Shown here: piece after piece, positions 18,735-31,109 of the stretch | How the letters are laid out: each line of letters starts with the position of its first letter | Position numbering within the stretch: the stretch's first letter is position 1 | NCBI GenBank assembly: GCA_963931865.1 | Contig: OZ007509.1 | Coordinates: 5,252,947-5,316,946, forward strand | DNA length: 64,000 bases | DNA from: Axinella damicornis | Lineage: Eukaryota > Porifera > Demospongiae > Axinellida > Axinellidae | Direction: 5' to 3' | Made by a program: the position numbers and the translations under genes | The notes under the pieces: model-generated | What the model saw: only the letters and a program-made list of their open reading frames with translations | The model's database searches: none | Told to the model about the DNA's origin: nothing

Positions 18735-21240
18735 TGTTTACCTCAGTTGGAAATCATATTCATTATGACCTGTTTGTAGCCACAACCATGCACCACAATT
18801 ACAATGTATTGTGTGCTGTACTGTCAAAACCTTGCAACTGACTTGCTTGCGGCTGCGGCTGTGAGTTGTGATTATCACAGTTCTATTTCTATGTAGGCCG
18901 GTGTTGGATGGAGACAGCTGAAATCGGCTGAGTTCTCTAGCCTGTGCTGCTGTATGTAGACTTGCTTCCACTCCTCTGCAGCTGCTGCGAGCCCAGTGGC
19001 TTAGTGGAAAGAGTGTCTGACTAGTATTCAGAAGGTCTTGGGTTCAAATTCCTGCTGGTCCAGAATATTTTCTGTGGATTATTCTCTCTCTCAAATTGAA
19101 GCGATAGTAGTACTCTACAGCCGTTCCCAGGCCGCAGAGAAAGTGGCCTGGTATCCACTGCTTGCGCATGTGCAAGCATTCCAAGAAAAACATGGGAAGT
19201 CGTATTCATTTATAAATGGTTTGTAAAATTGATATATATACAAGAGTACTCTACAATGTATGCCTTAAAGTTCATCCATGTGGATTTTGTTGAAGACATT
19301 ATGTCATCCTATGAATTGTTTGCAGTTATGCGTTTTGAGTATTGCAATGACATATGATGGAATGGTTCTGATTAGCAGATGCGTCCCAATAAAAGTTATG
19401 CAACTGAGTGACCAAATTGTTTTTGCACTTCCTGCCAGACTAATAACCACTTCGTATTAACTATGGTTTTAGGATCGCACACATGACAGATTGTACGTCG
19501 TACCCTAAGATAAAGCTTGCTCTAGCTACTGTAATCAGCAAGTTAATTGTATGCTATTACTGAACATTGATTACTGGTGCATATCATCCCCAGGTAAGAT
19601 TTATGTTTGCAATGTGTGTCCTCCTTCGTTTTCTAGGAGCCACATCGACCACCTATAATGATGATACCGCTCATGTCATACATCTACATCTCTGAAGGCA
19701 GAATTTCTATGACAGGCCTACTACTTCTGTGTAGTCATATCCATATCTATGGACCAATATATGCAGCTTCAGTTTGAGTAGGAGCCGGTGAAATGTAAAC
19801 AAACCTTGCTTTCCCGAGGCTTGGGCTACACCCACAGTGGGAGCTAACACTAATTGCACCATACTTGAGTAAACTTCAGTGGCAACCCACAGCATTTTTA
19901 TGCATGGGAAGGATAGTAATGCCCTTGAAAAGAATTCAGTGGGAGCTGATCCTTGCATCATACTTGAGTAGTTACCCACTAATAACCACGACATAGCAAT
20001 AGTAGGATGGTCATGCAACTGTCCTATAGCTAACAAATACTTTGGTAAAAGAACAATTTTGTTTTTGCAGTGAGAAGAATTCACTCTTCTAGTCGGCTAT
20101 CAAGCATCCTTTACAAGTGTCATCAGCTCTTTCAGAAGTATTATGCGGCTTCCCATTAGTAAAGTGAAGTGCAAGGAGAGGCTCAATACCAATACTCTAA
20201 AATATGTATGCAAAAGAATTGCAGTAGTACTTCGCTGGGTCTCAAGACTATTACGTAATAAGGTTTAATACACACCTGCACCCTCCACGGCCTCTTTTGT
20301 AGACAATTAGCTACAACATTGGGAGAAGCAACTTGTTTTGCTCCCAGAGACTGCACTCCTTTATTTCTGACTTTCTGTTTATCATTCAAATTCTACCCAT
20401 TGGTCTCGCGGCCCAGACGTTCGCTGGGCGCTCGAACATCTGGGGATTGAAACGGAAGTTGCTTGCCAAGTCTAAGAACGAAGCTACCAATACAATTCTT
20501 ACCTATTATTGCGAACGAGCTCGAGGCTGCAGCTGAGCGCACACCGCTGGATCCTCAGTAGAAGTTTGGTGTCGCGTGATTATCAAAGGTTAGACCAAAG
20601 GCAAAACCGTATAGCTACATGTATTAGTGCACCACGAACAGGGTTCAGCTGAGTTCGGCGCGGTTGAATCCGCTGCACTGTGGTCCAGCGTAGCGGATGT
20701 GGTGGTGTATGATGTGTATGCAGTGTTTGAGTTTCCGGTTTTGCATGTTCGTTCCCTTTTGTATGTAGCTACGTGAACCTATAGCCTTAGACGTAGCTAG
20801 CTACATAACAAACATGCTAAGGTGATTATTTGTCCAATCACCCTGCGCACTATTGAAAATGGATTTTCAGTGTCCTATGCTTAGATTGAAGCAAAAAGGA
20901 AACATTTCATGTTTACTTTCTGTTTTCAAAGAAACGTCTTGGTTTTCCCTTTCCCAGAAAAGCAACATCAAACTCAGAATGCCAGTTTTAAGGTGAATCC
21001 ATTCATTCTACAGCAGAAAGAGTAAACTCCCTGATCCCATGCAAGTGAAGGGAATGCCAAGGTTGCTTCTACCAAAATGCTTTTCTGACAATTGAAGTGA
21101 ATTAGACTCTGAATTCTTGTTTCTCTCCAGCCTTGAACTTAGTAAAATTAAATATTTTCCAAACAACAAAACACACAGCCTGGGATCACCTTGAGGCAAA
21201 TGGTATTGTGTACATAGATTAGCTCAGTGTATTTGGTACA
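18735..21240. repeat. segmental duplicate of 57.2-59.99 kb
   Basis: The order of recognisable blocks is the same as at 57.4-59.9 kb: TTGCTTGCRGCTGTGAGTTGTG, the tRNA-like SINE head, the ATCCCCAGGTAAGATTTATG block, the CTCGCGGCCCRGACGTTCGC block and the GGAATGCCAAGGTTGCTT block. No conserved ORF survives in both copies, so I treat it as non-coding duplicated flank. Confidence 0.75.
18989..19062 (+). repeat. tRNA-Thr-like head of a SINE
   Basis: Starts GAGCCCAGTGGCTTAGTGG (A-box-like), has a perfect anticodon arm TCTGA-CTAGTAT-TCAGA (loop anticodon AGT, Thr) and a T arm around GGTTCAAATTCC. The 3' acceptor strand does not pair with GAGCCCA, and a shared non-tRNA body follows in both copies (second copy at 57655). 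A tRNA-derived SINE fits better than a working tRNA gene. Confidence 0.6.
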
Positions 21241-21535
21241 AGAATGGTTTGAAGAACGGTAGTTTTAACGTAGTCTTTTAAATGAGAAAGGAATACAACC
21301 ACAATCCACGATGTAGCCTCATTCCCATGGCCCCACCCCACCTGGGGAATAAAAGCAACATCAGAAAGCTATATATATTGTTCTCCTTTTCAAGGACAAG
21401 GTAAACCGAAAGCCTTACCCATTCATGACCGAAAGAGCATCTGTGAAGGGGGATCTCATGACAGTAGTGTTAACTTAACTATTCATGCTAACATTACTGT
21501 ATACTGCCTGTAAGTTACTGTGTAACTGGAAATTC
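21241..21535. other. duplicated spacer before the degenerate G-type tail
   Basis: Matches parts of 60.76-61.13 kb, including CATTCATGACCGAAAGAGCAT. No gene seen. Confidence 0.45.
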
Positions 21536-21949
21536 ATATGGCAGTGGTTCCTGACGGTTCCAGTCTCCTGGGTGTTACTTGCCTGCTCCAATGTTACATA
21601 CTGATGTCTTCAGTGCGTACTCTCTGTCCTCATCTGGGCTGCCCAGTTCTAAATGAGAGGGCACACTAGGGTGTGTTCCATGAGGCCCATCACTGTTCCT
21701 ATATGTAAACACTCTTGCAGTCTCAGTTGTGTGCGGTGAGCGGGTATTCTTTCCAGTGGTGGGAATGGTATAAAGGGGTTCATGAGAAGGTGTTCAGGTT
21801 CGTTAGTGTCTCCTGGTCCTTTTGACTTTGAGTCACTGCTAGCTAGTACCAAAGTATGTGGGATTTTCCAATGCACATCTTACCATTGTTGGCCATTGCA
21901 TGTGCGTATGTGCATGCCACCAGTATGACACATAGCCACAAGAAACTGC
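21536..21949 (-). pseudogene. chimeric receptor relic: G-type tail joined to a C-type signal-peptide exon
   Basis: 21536 to about 21875 is a degraded copy of the long tail exon of receptor G (SKSKGPGDTNEPEHLLMNP matches), frameshifted after MNP and missing internal segments. It runs directly into 21884-21949, a copy of the signal-peptide exon of receptor C with its donor kept but its start codon lost. Two exon types that should be kilobases apart are fused, so this marks a deletion or recombination junction. Confidence 0.75.
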
Positions 21950-22700
21950 GGGAAGTGTGTGTGCATGTGTGTGTGTGTGCATGTGTGTGTGTGTGTGTGT
22001 GTGCATGTGTGTTACAGCAGCCTTCAGTTTTAATGGTAGCTACAGCAGCCTTCAGTTTTAATGGCTAGATACCTGCGTGATGCACGTAAGTTTCACACTT
22101 GTCGATTAGTAACAAGAGTCTTCAGCAGGATTGGGTTTGAGTACTACTGGAAAGAAACGAGAGATTGCTGAATGTCGTGACATTACAAAATCTCCGCATT
22201 TGTTGCACGCTCTAAGGCTGATCATAACCTGGAAACCCCTTTCTAATTTCCACCTATGCCTCCTGGATATTATTCACAATGAAAATCTGTCCTGGAGGAC
22301 TTCACAGAATTGGTTGTTTTTTTTTGCAAAGGTATGCGCATACGTATCAGAAAATTTCTTCCATGAATTATGACAGCGTAGCATTTCACATGACCACAAA
22401 ACCATACATGCTCTGAGAGACTGAGACTAGGCAATATAATGGAAACTGTCCAAAAGTTCAATCCAGTTTTATGAGTGTTGTGACTATGCACTTGAAAGTT
22501 GCAATAATTGTGACACAGTATTCATATTCAGTTTGTAAATTCCTTTAGATAATGTGTCCAGTATGGACGAATTTGGGGACATGATGATTGTAAAGATGCT
22601 GATAAGTTACTATTTCATGATAATATGATATGGCTGTGATATCACTCAGGTTTGCTGACACTTTCCATGCACGTCTTCTCTTGCCACATAGATGTAGTAC
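21950..22700. other. intergenic stretch, GT-rich start, no gene seen
   Basis: A (GT)n/GCATGTGT tract lies at about 21957-22014 and a 30-base direct duplication (CAGCAGCCTTCAGTTTTAATGG) at about 22015-22063. No credible exon was found. Confidence 0.4.
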
Positions 22701-22704
22701 AGTA

Positions 22705-23417
22705 GAGGTAGTGGAGTTGTCCAACTGGGCAGTGCTGTTGTCCAACTGAGCAGTGGAGTTGAAGTCCAATGGCACAGTGAGGTACGCCTGAGCTCCTGAA
22801 GTGATGATATGATCTACAGCGGTTACCTATACTTGGTTGCCTCAAAATTTCATAAGCTCATTACACTACTATATTTTATCTTTCAAGAACATTTCCTGCT
22901 GCATAAACATGTGAGACTGCTCCTGCATGTACAATGTAGTGCTACATGCACCATCATTACCTACTGGGGAGAGGCCCAGCTGTCTGCACACTACAGCAGC
23001 ATCCCCGGGCTTCCAGCCACCCTCTGGTCCACACAATACCCTCCAAGTGAGGTTCGAAGTACACACCTCCACCCTGCCATCCACAGTACCCTCTGTCCAG
23101 TTGCCAACAACCTCAATCTCTTCAGCCCCACTAAGTCTGATTTCACCATCTGCACATTGGGCTGCATACATATCATATTACCTCATTAAAGCTTATGTGC
23201 TATTGACAGTTTCGGTACACTGTTGCGTATAGCTAGTCTTTAGTAGCTCACTGCTATTTTACCAACTTGCTAGAGTTAACAACTGCAACACGTAGCTACA
23301 AAAACGTTGTTGCAGAGGTATAGGAGTACTAGTTGTGCAGCTAGGTGCATACAACCTACATGTTCTGCTGGGTAGGAGGATCACCAGCCACCAGAGAGAA
23401 AGAACTTGCACTATCAT
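22705..23417 (-). pseudogene. Receptor B: truncated paralogue of receptor A
   Basis: Copies of the first exons of receptor A: signal peptide 23360-23417, SRCR exon 22961-23161 (differs by a few residues, e.g. LGLSPVG for LGHSPLG), and the start of the third exon from 22795. After three NST repeats homology stops at about 22710; the second half of the SRCR domain, TM and tail are absent and the frame runs into unrelated sequence with a stop at 22545. A truncated secreted product is possible but I favour pseudogene. Confidence 0.75.
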
Positions 23418-24188
23418 CTCTGAAGATCACAAGAGCTAATAGTATCTGATGTAATGCTTGGCTATGTAGCAAGAGTATTTATGTGTTCTGTTCTGCATAC
23501 CATGTATGACTTCACAGTGTGCCAAATTGTCTTATTATAAGATCACTGGCTGATATTGGTACCAATAGAGGCTCGTAGATGTCGTAGTGGACTGTAATTC
23601 CTAATGCTATCTATGTTACTGCTTACTGTGCTTTGTGTGCAGGGTGAATGCTGTCTCAACTTCAAGGACAATAATGTCTACAATCTGCATGGGTATAGCT
23701 AGCTATATCCTCTTCGGACAGGGAGAGCTGGCTTAGATATGACAAGAGCGCATTATGACATCATGCACTCTTGATACGAGTGCTGCAGCCATGCAGTGCC
23801 GTTCCAGGCTGGAATTGTGCTCTGCTGGTATTCGTTGATACTTGCATTGATCATGAGAGCAAGTGAATGCCGAGCTAACCTCAATCCTGCTGGAACATCC
23901 AGTTTTGAAAACAGCTACTCAATCCTTGAAGAACAACACTGTGTGGGTATAGCTACCATTTCAGAAGCCCCCATGAATTGATCTGTACCTTAAACCCTCC
24001 ATCTGTTTCAATGTGTTATTTCTAAGTGTGCACAAAATCTCTCTGGGTTAGTCTGAAGTGAGAAGGTGGCATGGATAGGTGAACAATCAGAAACATGCCT
24101 GAAACAGGCAGGCATGTTATGTACAAAACACAGCACTGCTCCTGCAATACACATAACTAGCTACATGATTGTATAAAACGATAGCTGT

Positions 24189-24322
24189 TCAGTTAAGTAT
24201 GGGTTCATAACTCCCTTCAACAACTTCATAAGCATCATTTTCACCTTCCTTCATCTGCTGTCCTCCTTCAAACACCCCGTAAACTAAACATTGGCTCACT
24301 GGGACGCCTCCTCTTCCTCCAG
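24189..24322 (-). pseudogene. tail-exon fragment of a C/F-type receptor
   Basis: Encodes only the end of the short tail (VSQCLVYGVFEGGQQ, NDAYEVV, SYEPILN, stop TGA). Its left flank matches the flank of the other tail exons; its 5' half and acceptor are missing. Confidence 0.75.
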
Positions 24323-26529
24323 CCATTATACAGTTGCTCAATCTGTCTGCTCAAACTGCAAATTGTAAACAGTCATTCACGCTTTCCTTCTGCCTCATGT
24401 TTGTGAAAAGCAAGTTGTTCAGGTATAGGAATAGGAGCTCCTGTTCTATCGGACAGAACCTCCACAGGATCGAGGTGCATGGGATAGTGCATAATAATTA
24501 TGCTGTGACACTTCACAGTATTCACAATATGTTATAATTCAAGTACATGCACATCTATGATCAAGTGATTCATTGGTCTTTGAAATTATACACATGCACA
24601 CTATTACTAGACCCAGGCAATGTTGCTTTCCCAGATGCATCTGAAGTTCTATACTTCATGTACTAAGGTGTGCATGACTGGGCTGAATGGAGCATCAAAA
24701 GGTATACTGTAGCAGTTCACATTATTGACGTTAATCAGCTACTTAGTCTAGTCCACCATCCACACAAATCAAGCCGCTGACACTCCCCACATTCCACAGG
24801 AAAGTGTTAATGTTGAACTTGAATGTCTTACAATTACCGTAATAGGCAGGTCACAGAGAGTATCCAAACCCACGCATGCAGATACAAAATCAAAGGTGAA
24901 CTGTTCACTACACAATCAGTCCAGTTTTGTACTGAAATGGCTCACAATTAAAATGGCTCACAATGACGCTGAAGTAATAAATCTGTTCGCCTTCAGCTTC
25001 TCAACACCATGCAGAGCTACAGGTTATGCATGGCTACAACTGTCAAAATTATTATAGACATCATGGTTATGTAATCCCCTTGTAAGTTGTAGAAAAACCT
25101 TTAGTCTCGTTGTCTTCTTCAGGTGGTCCTTATTGGCTTGGCCCAGGTTTGAGATTCAAGTTTTTTCTCCTTCGCTTATTGTACCTGTCATTCCCAGTTA
25201 ACTCTGTTCTTTTGCAATTGGCCCTTAAATAATTGGTACCAGCTAGCTACCACTGTTCATTGGAGGGGAGTCAGGTCAACGATGCAGTGTAGCAGTGGCA
25301 GTGAGAGCTTTCCAATCACATGACTCACTTGCTGCTGATCACATGACAGCTTCACTCCCCAACTATGGATATCAGGTGCACATCTGCATATCCATACGTA
25401 GTCCTTGGGTGTTTGGGTGGAAAGGTGGTCCTTCCACCATTGTCCACTGGAAGATTATACTTTCCCCAATAGGACACTCTATCGTGGGTGTGACTCCCCT
25501 CCCCTTTCCTATGAGTATGATGCATAATGTTTTGTGATACTAGTATATATACTACAACACGTGCACGAAAGTCAGTGACGGGAAAGATAAGTACATGCAG
25601 TGGCTAGCCAGCATGTACCTGCAGACAACGTTACCATCATGATATGAAACTAACCATTGCATGTCTAGGCATTCAAGTATTGATTCTAAACTGTGATTTC
25701 CATAATTATAGGCTGATTCCCAGTCCCAATGGCCTGTAGGGAGGGGTTGTCAAATGCTCTCCCTTGTCTATATATCCTATGTCGGAAATATGTAATGGCC
25801 CTTGCAATTGCTTTGTATCCCTTACTGCTCAGTAGGCCATAAATGCTACCACTGAACATAACTCATTGATCCCCTGTATGCCCAATGCACTTATTGCCAG
25901 CATGAAACTGTTCTGTTGACACAAATAAACAATGCAATCATGTAGCCAAATATCATGTTGCTGACCTGTTGGCACAAATATCTCCCAAGTCGGAAAAAGC
26001 CCACAGTTGCAAGCCACTGTATGTATATGAAACCCCTGACTTTGGAGACCACAAACCTCAGATCTAGGGTAGTATAATATTATATAGCTGGCTTTCGGAA
26101 GGGGGGGGGGGGGGGGGGGGGTCAGCATAGTTTGTCCAAAGCTCATTTCCTATACACTCCATTTTTCACCACTGTGAGCTTAGGCATTCATGTGTACTGC
26201 ATCGGTTTTTGTAGGCCCTTAGCATTTTGTGCATGATGATTAGCTGACAAGTGTGTCTTGCTTATTTATCTGCAAGCTAAGGCATTGTTAGCTACAAAGA
26301 TCTGGTGGGTGTTTGGGAGATATGTTTGACGAAAAAGAGAGGCAACTGCAAGGCTACGACATTCCAACTGCCTGACATAATAAGACAGAATGAACGGCAA
26401 ATAAGTAAAATGCACTATGCTGTGGCTCAGCTGGTGTTGGTGGTAACACTGGTTGTTTCAGTGGTAATAATATCCATACCCTTACACTGCCTAGCTTCCT
26501 CACACAGCAGACGCTATATACTAAAAGTA
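24323..26529. other. about 2.2 kb without a recognisable gene
   Basis: AT-rich sequence with a G21 run at 26101-26121. ORFs are short and lack known motifs or matching splice sites. I see nothing to annotate as a gene. Confidence 0.4.
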
Positions 26530-26977
26530 ATGTAACAGGATGTAGGGATACCAGAACGGCAAAAAGTAAGGAAACAAGGTAGGGATGATCACACAAAACA
26601 GTGAAGTACAGTCAAACCTCCGATAGTGGACCCTACGAGATATATAGGGCCACAATATAATAAACCTCTCTACAAAGGACGCTTTTCAAGGTCCCAAATA
26701 ATTGGTTTGCCTATGGTTCTGATACATTTTGAACCTCCGAGAAGAGGACAACCTCTCTACAAAGGACAAAAAGACTTGAATTTATATTGTTCCCAAAGTG
26801 TCCTTTGTTTGGAGGTTTGACTGTATACGATCCCCCTACAGAGATCTTTTTCCATATACGTGTAAAATGAAGAAAGATATGTAAGGGGGATTGTATACTT
26901 CACTGTTTTGTGTGATCATCCCTACCTTGTTTCCTTACTTTTTGCCGTTCTGGTATCCCTACATCCTGTTACATTTT
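26530..26977. mobile_element. foldback element with ~75-bp arms
   Basis: The left arm (ATGTAACAGGATGTAGGGAT..., to about 26608) is repeated in inverse order at about 26898-26977 (...ATCCCTACATCCTGTTACAT). A partial copy of the arm lies at about 18262. A smaller TA-flanked MITE sits between the arms. Confidence 0.75.
26609..26823. mobile_element. Tc1/mariner-Tigger-like MITE, 215 bp
   Basis: Ends are CAGTCAAACCTCC and GGAGGTTTGACTG, each flanked by TA. These ends resemble pogo/Tigger-type terminal repeats. The interior has repeated CCTCTCTACAAAGGAC blocks and no coding capacity. Confidence 0.75.
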
Positions 26978-28668
26978 ACTTGCTTATGTCATTCTTTTTA
27001 GCAGCAGGCACATGTTTGAGCTGAAATTTGCCATCACAGAGGTTGTGAAAAAGCAATGGGTCGTTGCACTGCTCGGTTGAAAATGCTGCTGTTTCGTGCG
27101 AAAACCATCATGAGAGATTGAGGCGACGTTGAGCTAAGTTGTCTGAAGAAGAAGAAGAAAGAAAAACAATTTGCCCATTTTGTGAGTGCCTGCTTTGGTA
27201 CTTTCGCGATGGTTTTTCGCGACGCTGGGAGTCTTGTTGGACATGAAAACACTCGAAGATGACTGGTATGTTGTTATAAAGTGTACCGTTTCTGAGATTT
27301 GGAGAGATTTTTTTGTATTAGCATATATTGTGTGTCTGTCGTATCCTTACATATAGAGTCTACCGACTCTATGACAATCCCTGGAATATATTTCTCCTGT
27401 TCCACCACCTTGCCTTTCCATGCTAACTGTATGGAACCACTCTGAAATTTTCCCCTAGTAGGCAAAATTAGGCCAAATTCCCAATGCTATGGTGTCAAAG
27501 AGAATACCCCAAAAGACCAAGCATCATGTTGATCCTTCGCATTCATCTGCAAGGGGAACTCCGCATGCCTGGCTCATCACATCACAGTTAAATTGCAGTC
27601 TGCTTGCATGACACAATATATACAACACCAGGATTATCCATGCCATGGTCTTATGATAATCCATTGCACTGTAATTGCACCGGCAATTGCCTTAATGGCA
27701 TTCGCACAATCATATTTTGCCCTGCTGTTTCATGCCCAACAGAGCTATAGGACCTCTGGGTGGACTCGTACAAATCTGTAACCACTTTTAGCAATGCAGA
27801 GAACACATCTCCTTTTGAATGCTATCACTGGCTCCTTTTGGACTTTAAAAATCCAAGATTGTCACCCCAAACATACTAATTTGTACCCCAGATGTTTTCC
27901 CTAATATGAATCCCGGCAGTCAGCCCATTTTTCTTGCAGGAATGCAAATGCAGATGCCTATATCTTGCAGCCACCCTCTCAAAGCCTATATAGAATCCCT
28001 GCTACTAGACCTGCAAGATGCCGGTTTCTGTTCCCAGAAAGGTTCATTATAATTAATAACCGGACCTCTACATGCATGTCCATTTCCGGAAATCATAGCT
28101 GTAATGTGGCACATAAACACAGAATAATTCTAGCAAGGATGGGGCAGTCACAAGTTGTGCAAAAGAACCCTAAGACCCCTAAAAGTGGTATTAAAGACAT
28201 TATAGTACTGCATTATTCTTGTCGAATAACGCCACATGGTGGCCATTTTGGAAACCGCCCACCACGGCTGACGCAGGCACAATTTCACATGCCTCAATAT
28301 CTGAAAATGTTCACAGTATATTAATCTATAATTATGTGTACCAATTTTGGTGCTTTTATCAAAAAGTGAACGATTGGTTTGATATGCCGCTGCACTATAG
28401 GAGAACAACAGCTACTGGAACAAACAACACAAGCCAAATAGTGGAAGATGAAATGGGACTCGTGCCTGGAGAGCTGGCTGAGGGAGAAGGAAAGGCACTC
28501 CCTGAAGGGCTGGCTGAGGCAGAAAGAATGGCACTCCCTGGAAGGCTTGTAGATGCAGCAGAAAGACTTGGAGTCATACCTATAGAAAGCAATGCATCAG
28601 ATTAGCACATAACTATATGACTATGAATACTATATATCTATCTATGACTGGATCGTTTACCTGAGGGT
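26978..28668. other. about 1.7 kb with no firm gene
   Basis: A + strand ORF at about 28390-28605 has a repeated LPEGLAEAE/LPGRLVDAAE pattern, but no partner exon or motif supports it. Otherwise I see nothing recognisable. Confidence 0.35.
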
Positions 28669-28722
28669 AAACTATATGCACAGAATGTACTATGATAATA
28701 GTACATTCTGTGCATATAGTTT
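28669..28722. repeat. perfect 25-bp hairpin, 4-base loop
   Basis: Arms 28669-28693 and 28698-28722 are perfect inverted copies (AAACTATATGCACAGAATG...). A short MITE or recent foldback is likely. Confidence 0.9.
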
Positions 28723-28917
28723 GTACCGTATTTAACGGTACATCTAATCTAGCGGTAGAAATTCATTTCCTGGCATTTCCACTAATCCAATTAAGCGGTA
28801 GCTTGGGACACTAATTATTTTTTGTGATTCCAATGTTCCGATACCAGGAATGTACTTCTCAAAACAACACGAGTTCCAAGTAGACAATACACTATTCATA
28901 GTCAGTCTGATTCGGTC

Positions 28918-29370
28918 AAAATGCAGTACGTGGCACGGCAGTTGATGCCTATTTCACAACAGTCAGCCCTTGGTCACAAACGAGTTCTCTCGAAATTCAG
29001 CGCGTGGCACCGTGGTTGATGATGCCCATTTCTTGGAATTATTATAGCCACATGCACCGCCGAAAGGCAGTGTGTGGCATGGCAGTGGGTGTCCATTTCC
29101 TGTAGTCACAACAGTCACAAACACCGAATGCCAGCGTGTGGCATGGCAGTTGATGTCCATGTTCCTGGGCTAACAGTCACAAAACGCTCGAAATGCAGCG
29201 CATGACAATGATGGCATGGCAGTAGACGTCCAGTTCCTGCAGGGAATAGTGCAGCCACAACAGTCACAAACACTCGAAATGCAGTACGTGGCATGGCAAT
29301 TTCCTGGAATAACAACGTGCACAAATGACTTCTCTCCAAACGCAGCGCGTGGCAATTTCATACAACTGTC
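28918..29370. repeat. degenerate tandem array, about seven units of 60-85 bp
   Basis: Units share AAATGCAGYRCGTGGCATGG, a variant of GTTGATGTCCATTTCCTGG, and CACAACAGTCACAAAC. Unit starts fall at about 28918, 28994, 29062, 29128, 29191, 29276 and 29338. Spacing and sequence vary too much for CRISPR. Confidence 0.75.
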
Positions 29371-29449
29371 CATCCAATCTAGTGATACAAATTCATTTCT
29401 TCACTGAACAGTTTCTGTCTCAGTTGTAGTTACGATCGGAGTCTGTGTT

Positions 29450-30870
29450 TGAGCATGGATTCCCCGTGCTCTATTATCCATGGTTTGAGACACAGATGTA
29501 GTACAGGTGGTGAAACAGTTTGCTCCACATCACCAGTTCCACTGGCTACAGGTACTGTAGTAGAATCAGTACTTCCAGTTGACAGCATGGTGCCATCATC
29601 TTCCAAAATCACAGCTTGCGAGTCGTTCTGATCTGTTCTTGATGCCGTCGCATCAACCTGTCATCAGTCAACCTGACAAGATATGACACAGGACCAACAA
29701 TCTTCTCAATACAACCAGCTAACCAGGTCCGCTGCGGAAATTACGCACATAGACTCTGTCTCCTTCTGAGAAATTTTGCTCCTGAGACTTTCTATCATGG
29801 TCCTCCTTCTGTTTCAATTTACTCTCAACCTGGCGCTCCAAATTGGGTCGCATTGCATCCAGTCTTGTTCTTAAACGACGACCAAACAGTAGTTCTGCTG
29901 GTGAGATACCAGTGGTCGTGTGCAGTGTCATTCGATATTGCAATAAGAAATGAGCAAGTCGGTCTTCCACGGTACCACCTGACTGCTTTCGAACCCCTTG
30001 TTCCGTTGTCTGAAACAAGAGATTCTGGTATGCCAAATCTCGCAAACAATGTTCTCAAGTGTTGTATGGTACCTGCGGCAGAACACTTGGCTGCCTTGGA
30101 TCCAAGGCAGCCAACTGTTCTGCCTCTGTCTTGCCTGTTACCAGGACATCGTCGATGTAGACCACAACTCCATGGAGGAGGGATTCCATCACTCTGTGGA
30201 AAATCCCAAAAGGGAGGTGGTTGTAATGTAACAAAACAACCCATGTTGAGTGCATGTTTATGACAACTCCGAGATGATTCCTCCAGCTGCACCTGCTGGT
30301 ATGTTTGAGACATATCAAGCTTTGCCCTCCACACAGTTTCGCGAACAAATCTTCTATCTTCGGAATTGGGTACTTGTCCAATTTGGACACCTGGTTCACC
30401 GTGAGTTTAAAGTCACCACAAATCCGGGCCCGTCCTCTTTCAGCACATGGACGATAGGAGCAGCCCAGACCGAGAATTGAACGGGCTCAATGATGCCCTC
30501 CTGAGCTAGTCGTTCCAACTCCTTTTCAACCTTGTCCGGACTCCCGCATGGCATAAGGGACTGAACGGGTTTTCCAGAACCGGGGTCTCGCTCCTGGCTC
30601 TACACAGATCTTGGCCTCATATCCCTTGAGGGTTCCGACGCCTGGCTGGAAAAGTTCTCCATAACGATCCAAGATCTCCTGCAGCTTGCTCTGCCTCACT
30701 TGGCAAATGGCCTTCCAGTCAAGATGGATGACTCTTAGCCAATCCCGACCAAGTAAGTTTGGGCCATATCACCCTTGACCACCAACAAGGGTAACTGTGC
30801 ACTTTGCTCCTGGTACTGCACCCCCACTTCCAGCTGTCCCAACACTGTCAACGTTCCCCCGACTGTCCGG
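29450..30870 (-). mobile_element. degenerate Ty3/gypsy retrotransposon fragment
   Basis: Reading the minus strand from about 30870: a post-protease linker (GTLTVLGQLEVGVQYQEQS, LPLLVVKGD), then KELERLAQEGIIEPVQFSVW, RT with KLDKYPIPKIEDL and VYIDDVLVTGKTEAEQL, then a jump to integrase (LFARFGIPESLVSDNG), HTTTGISPAELLFGRRLRT and the integrase C-terminal GPVSYLVRLTDD. RNase H and most of the integrase core are missing at the jump, and several frameshifts and stops are present. No LTRs were recognised. Confidence 0.85.
30087..30114. repeat. perfect 28-bp palindrome at the gypsy deletion junction
   Basis: TTGGCTGCCTTGGA followed by its exact reverse complement lies where RT sequence jumps to integrase. 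It probably arose during the internal rearrangement. Confidence 0.8.
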
Positions 30871-31041
30871 AAATCCCCTGTCCCTTACCATATTGCTTGT
30901 TGTTATACAGCTGTCAATGTGTGGGCGGATACTACATGCCTAATTAGTCTGAGTACATATCTAGCGCCCATCCCCCTGTTCAGCTGCGTTCTAATGTCCC
31001 CAAACAATATGTACTCTAATCTATGGCATTATGCTTAGACT

Positions 31042-31094
31042 CAAGAGCGCATAAGTAGGTCGCGCCCCCTGAGCGACCTACTTATGCGCTCTTG
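31042..31094. repeat. 22-bp-arm perfect hairpin
   Basis: Arms 31042-31063 and 31073-31094 (CAAGAGCGCATAAGTAGGTC...) with a 9-base loop GCCCCCTGA. No flanking gene explains it as a terminator. Confidence 0.85.
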
Positions 31095-31109
31095 TTAGAC
31101 TAGAAGAAT

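Noticed and set aside
26305..26535. 76-codon ORF with a hydrophobic stretch
   Set aside because: No homologous copy, motif or splice context; hydrophobicity alone is not enough.
28918..29370. CRISPR array
   Set aside because: Repeats are degenerate with irregular spacing, and the DNA is clearly eukaryotic.
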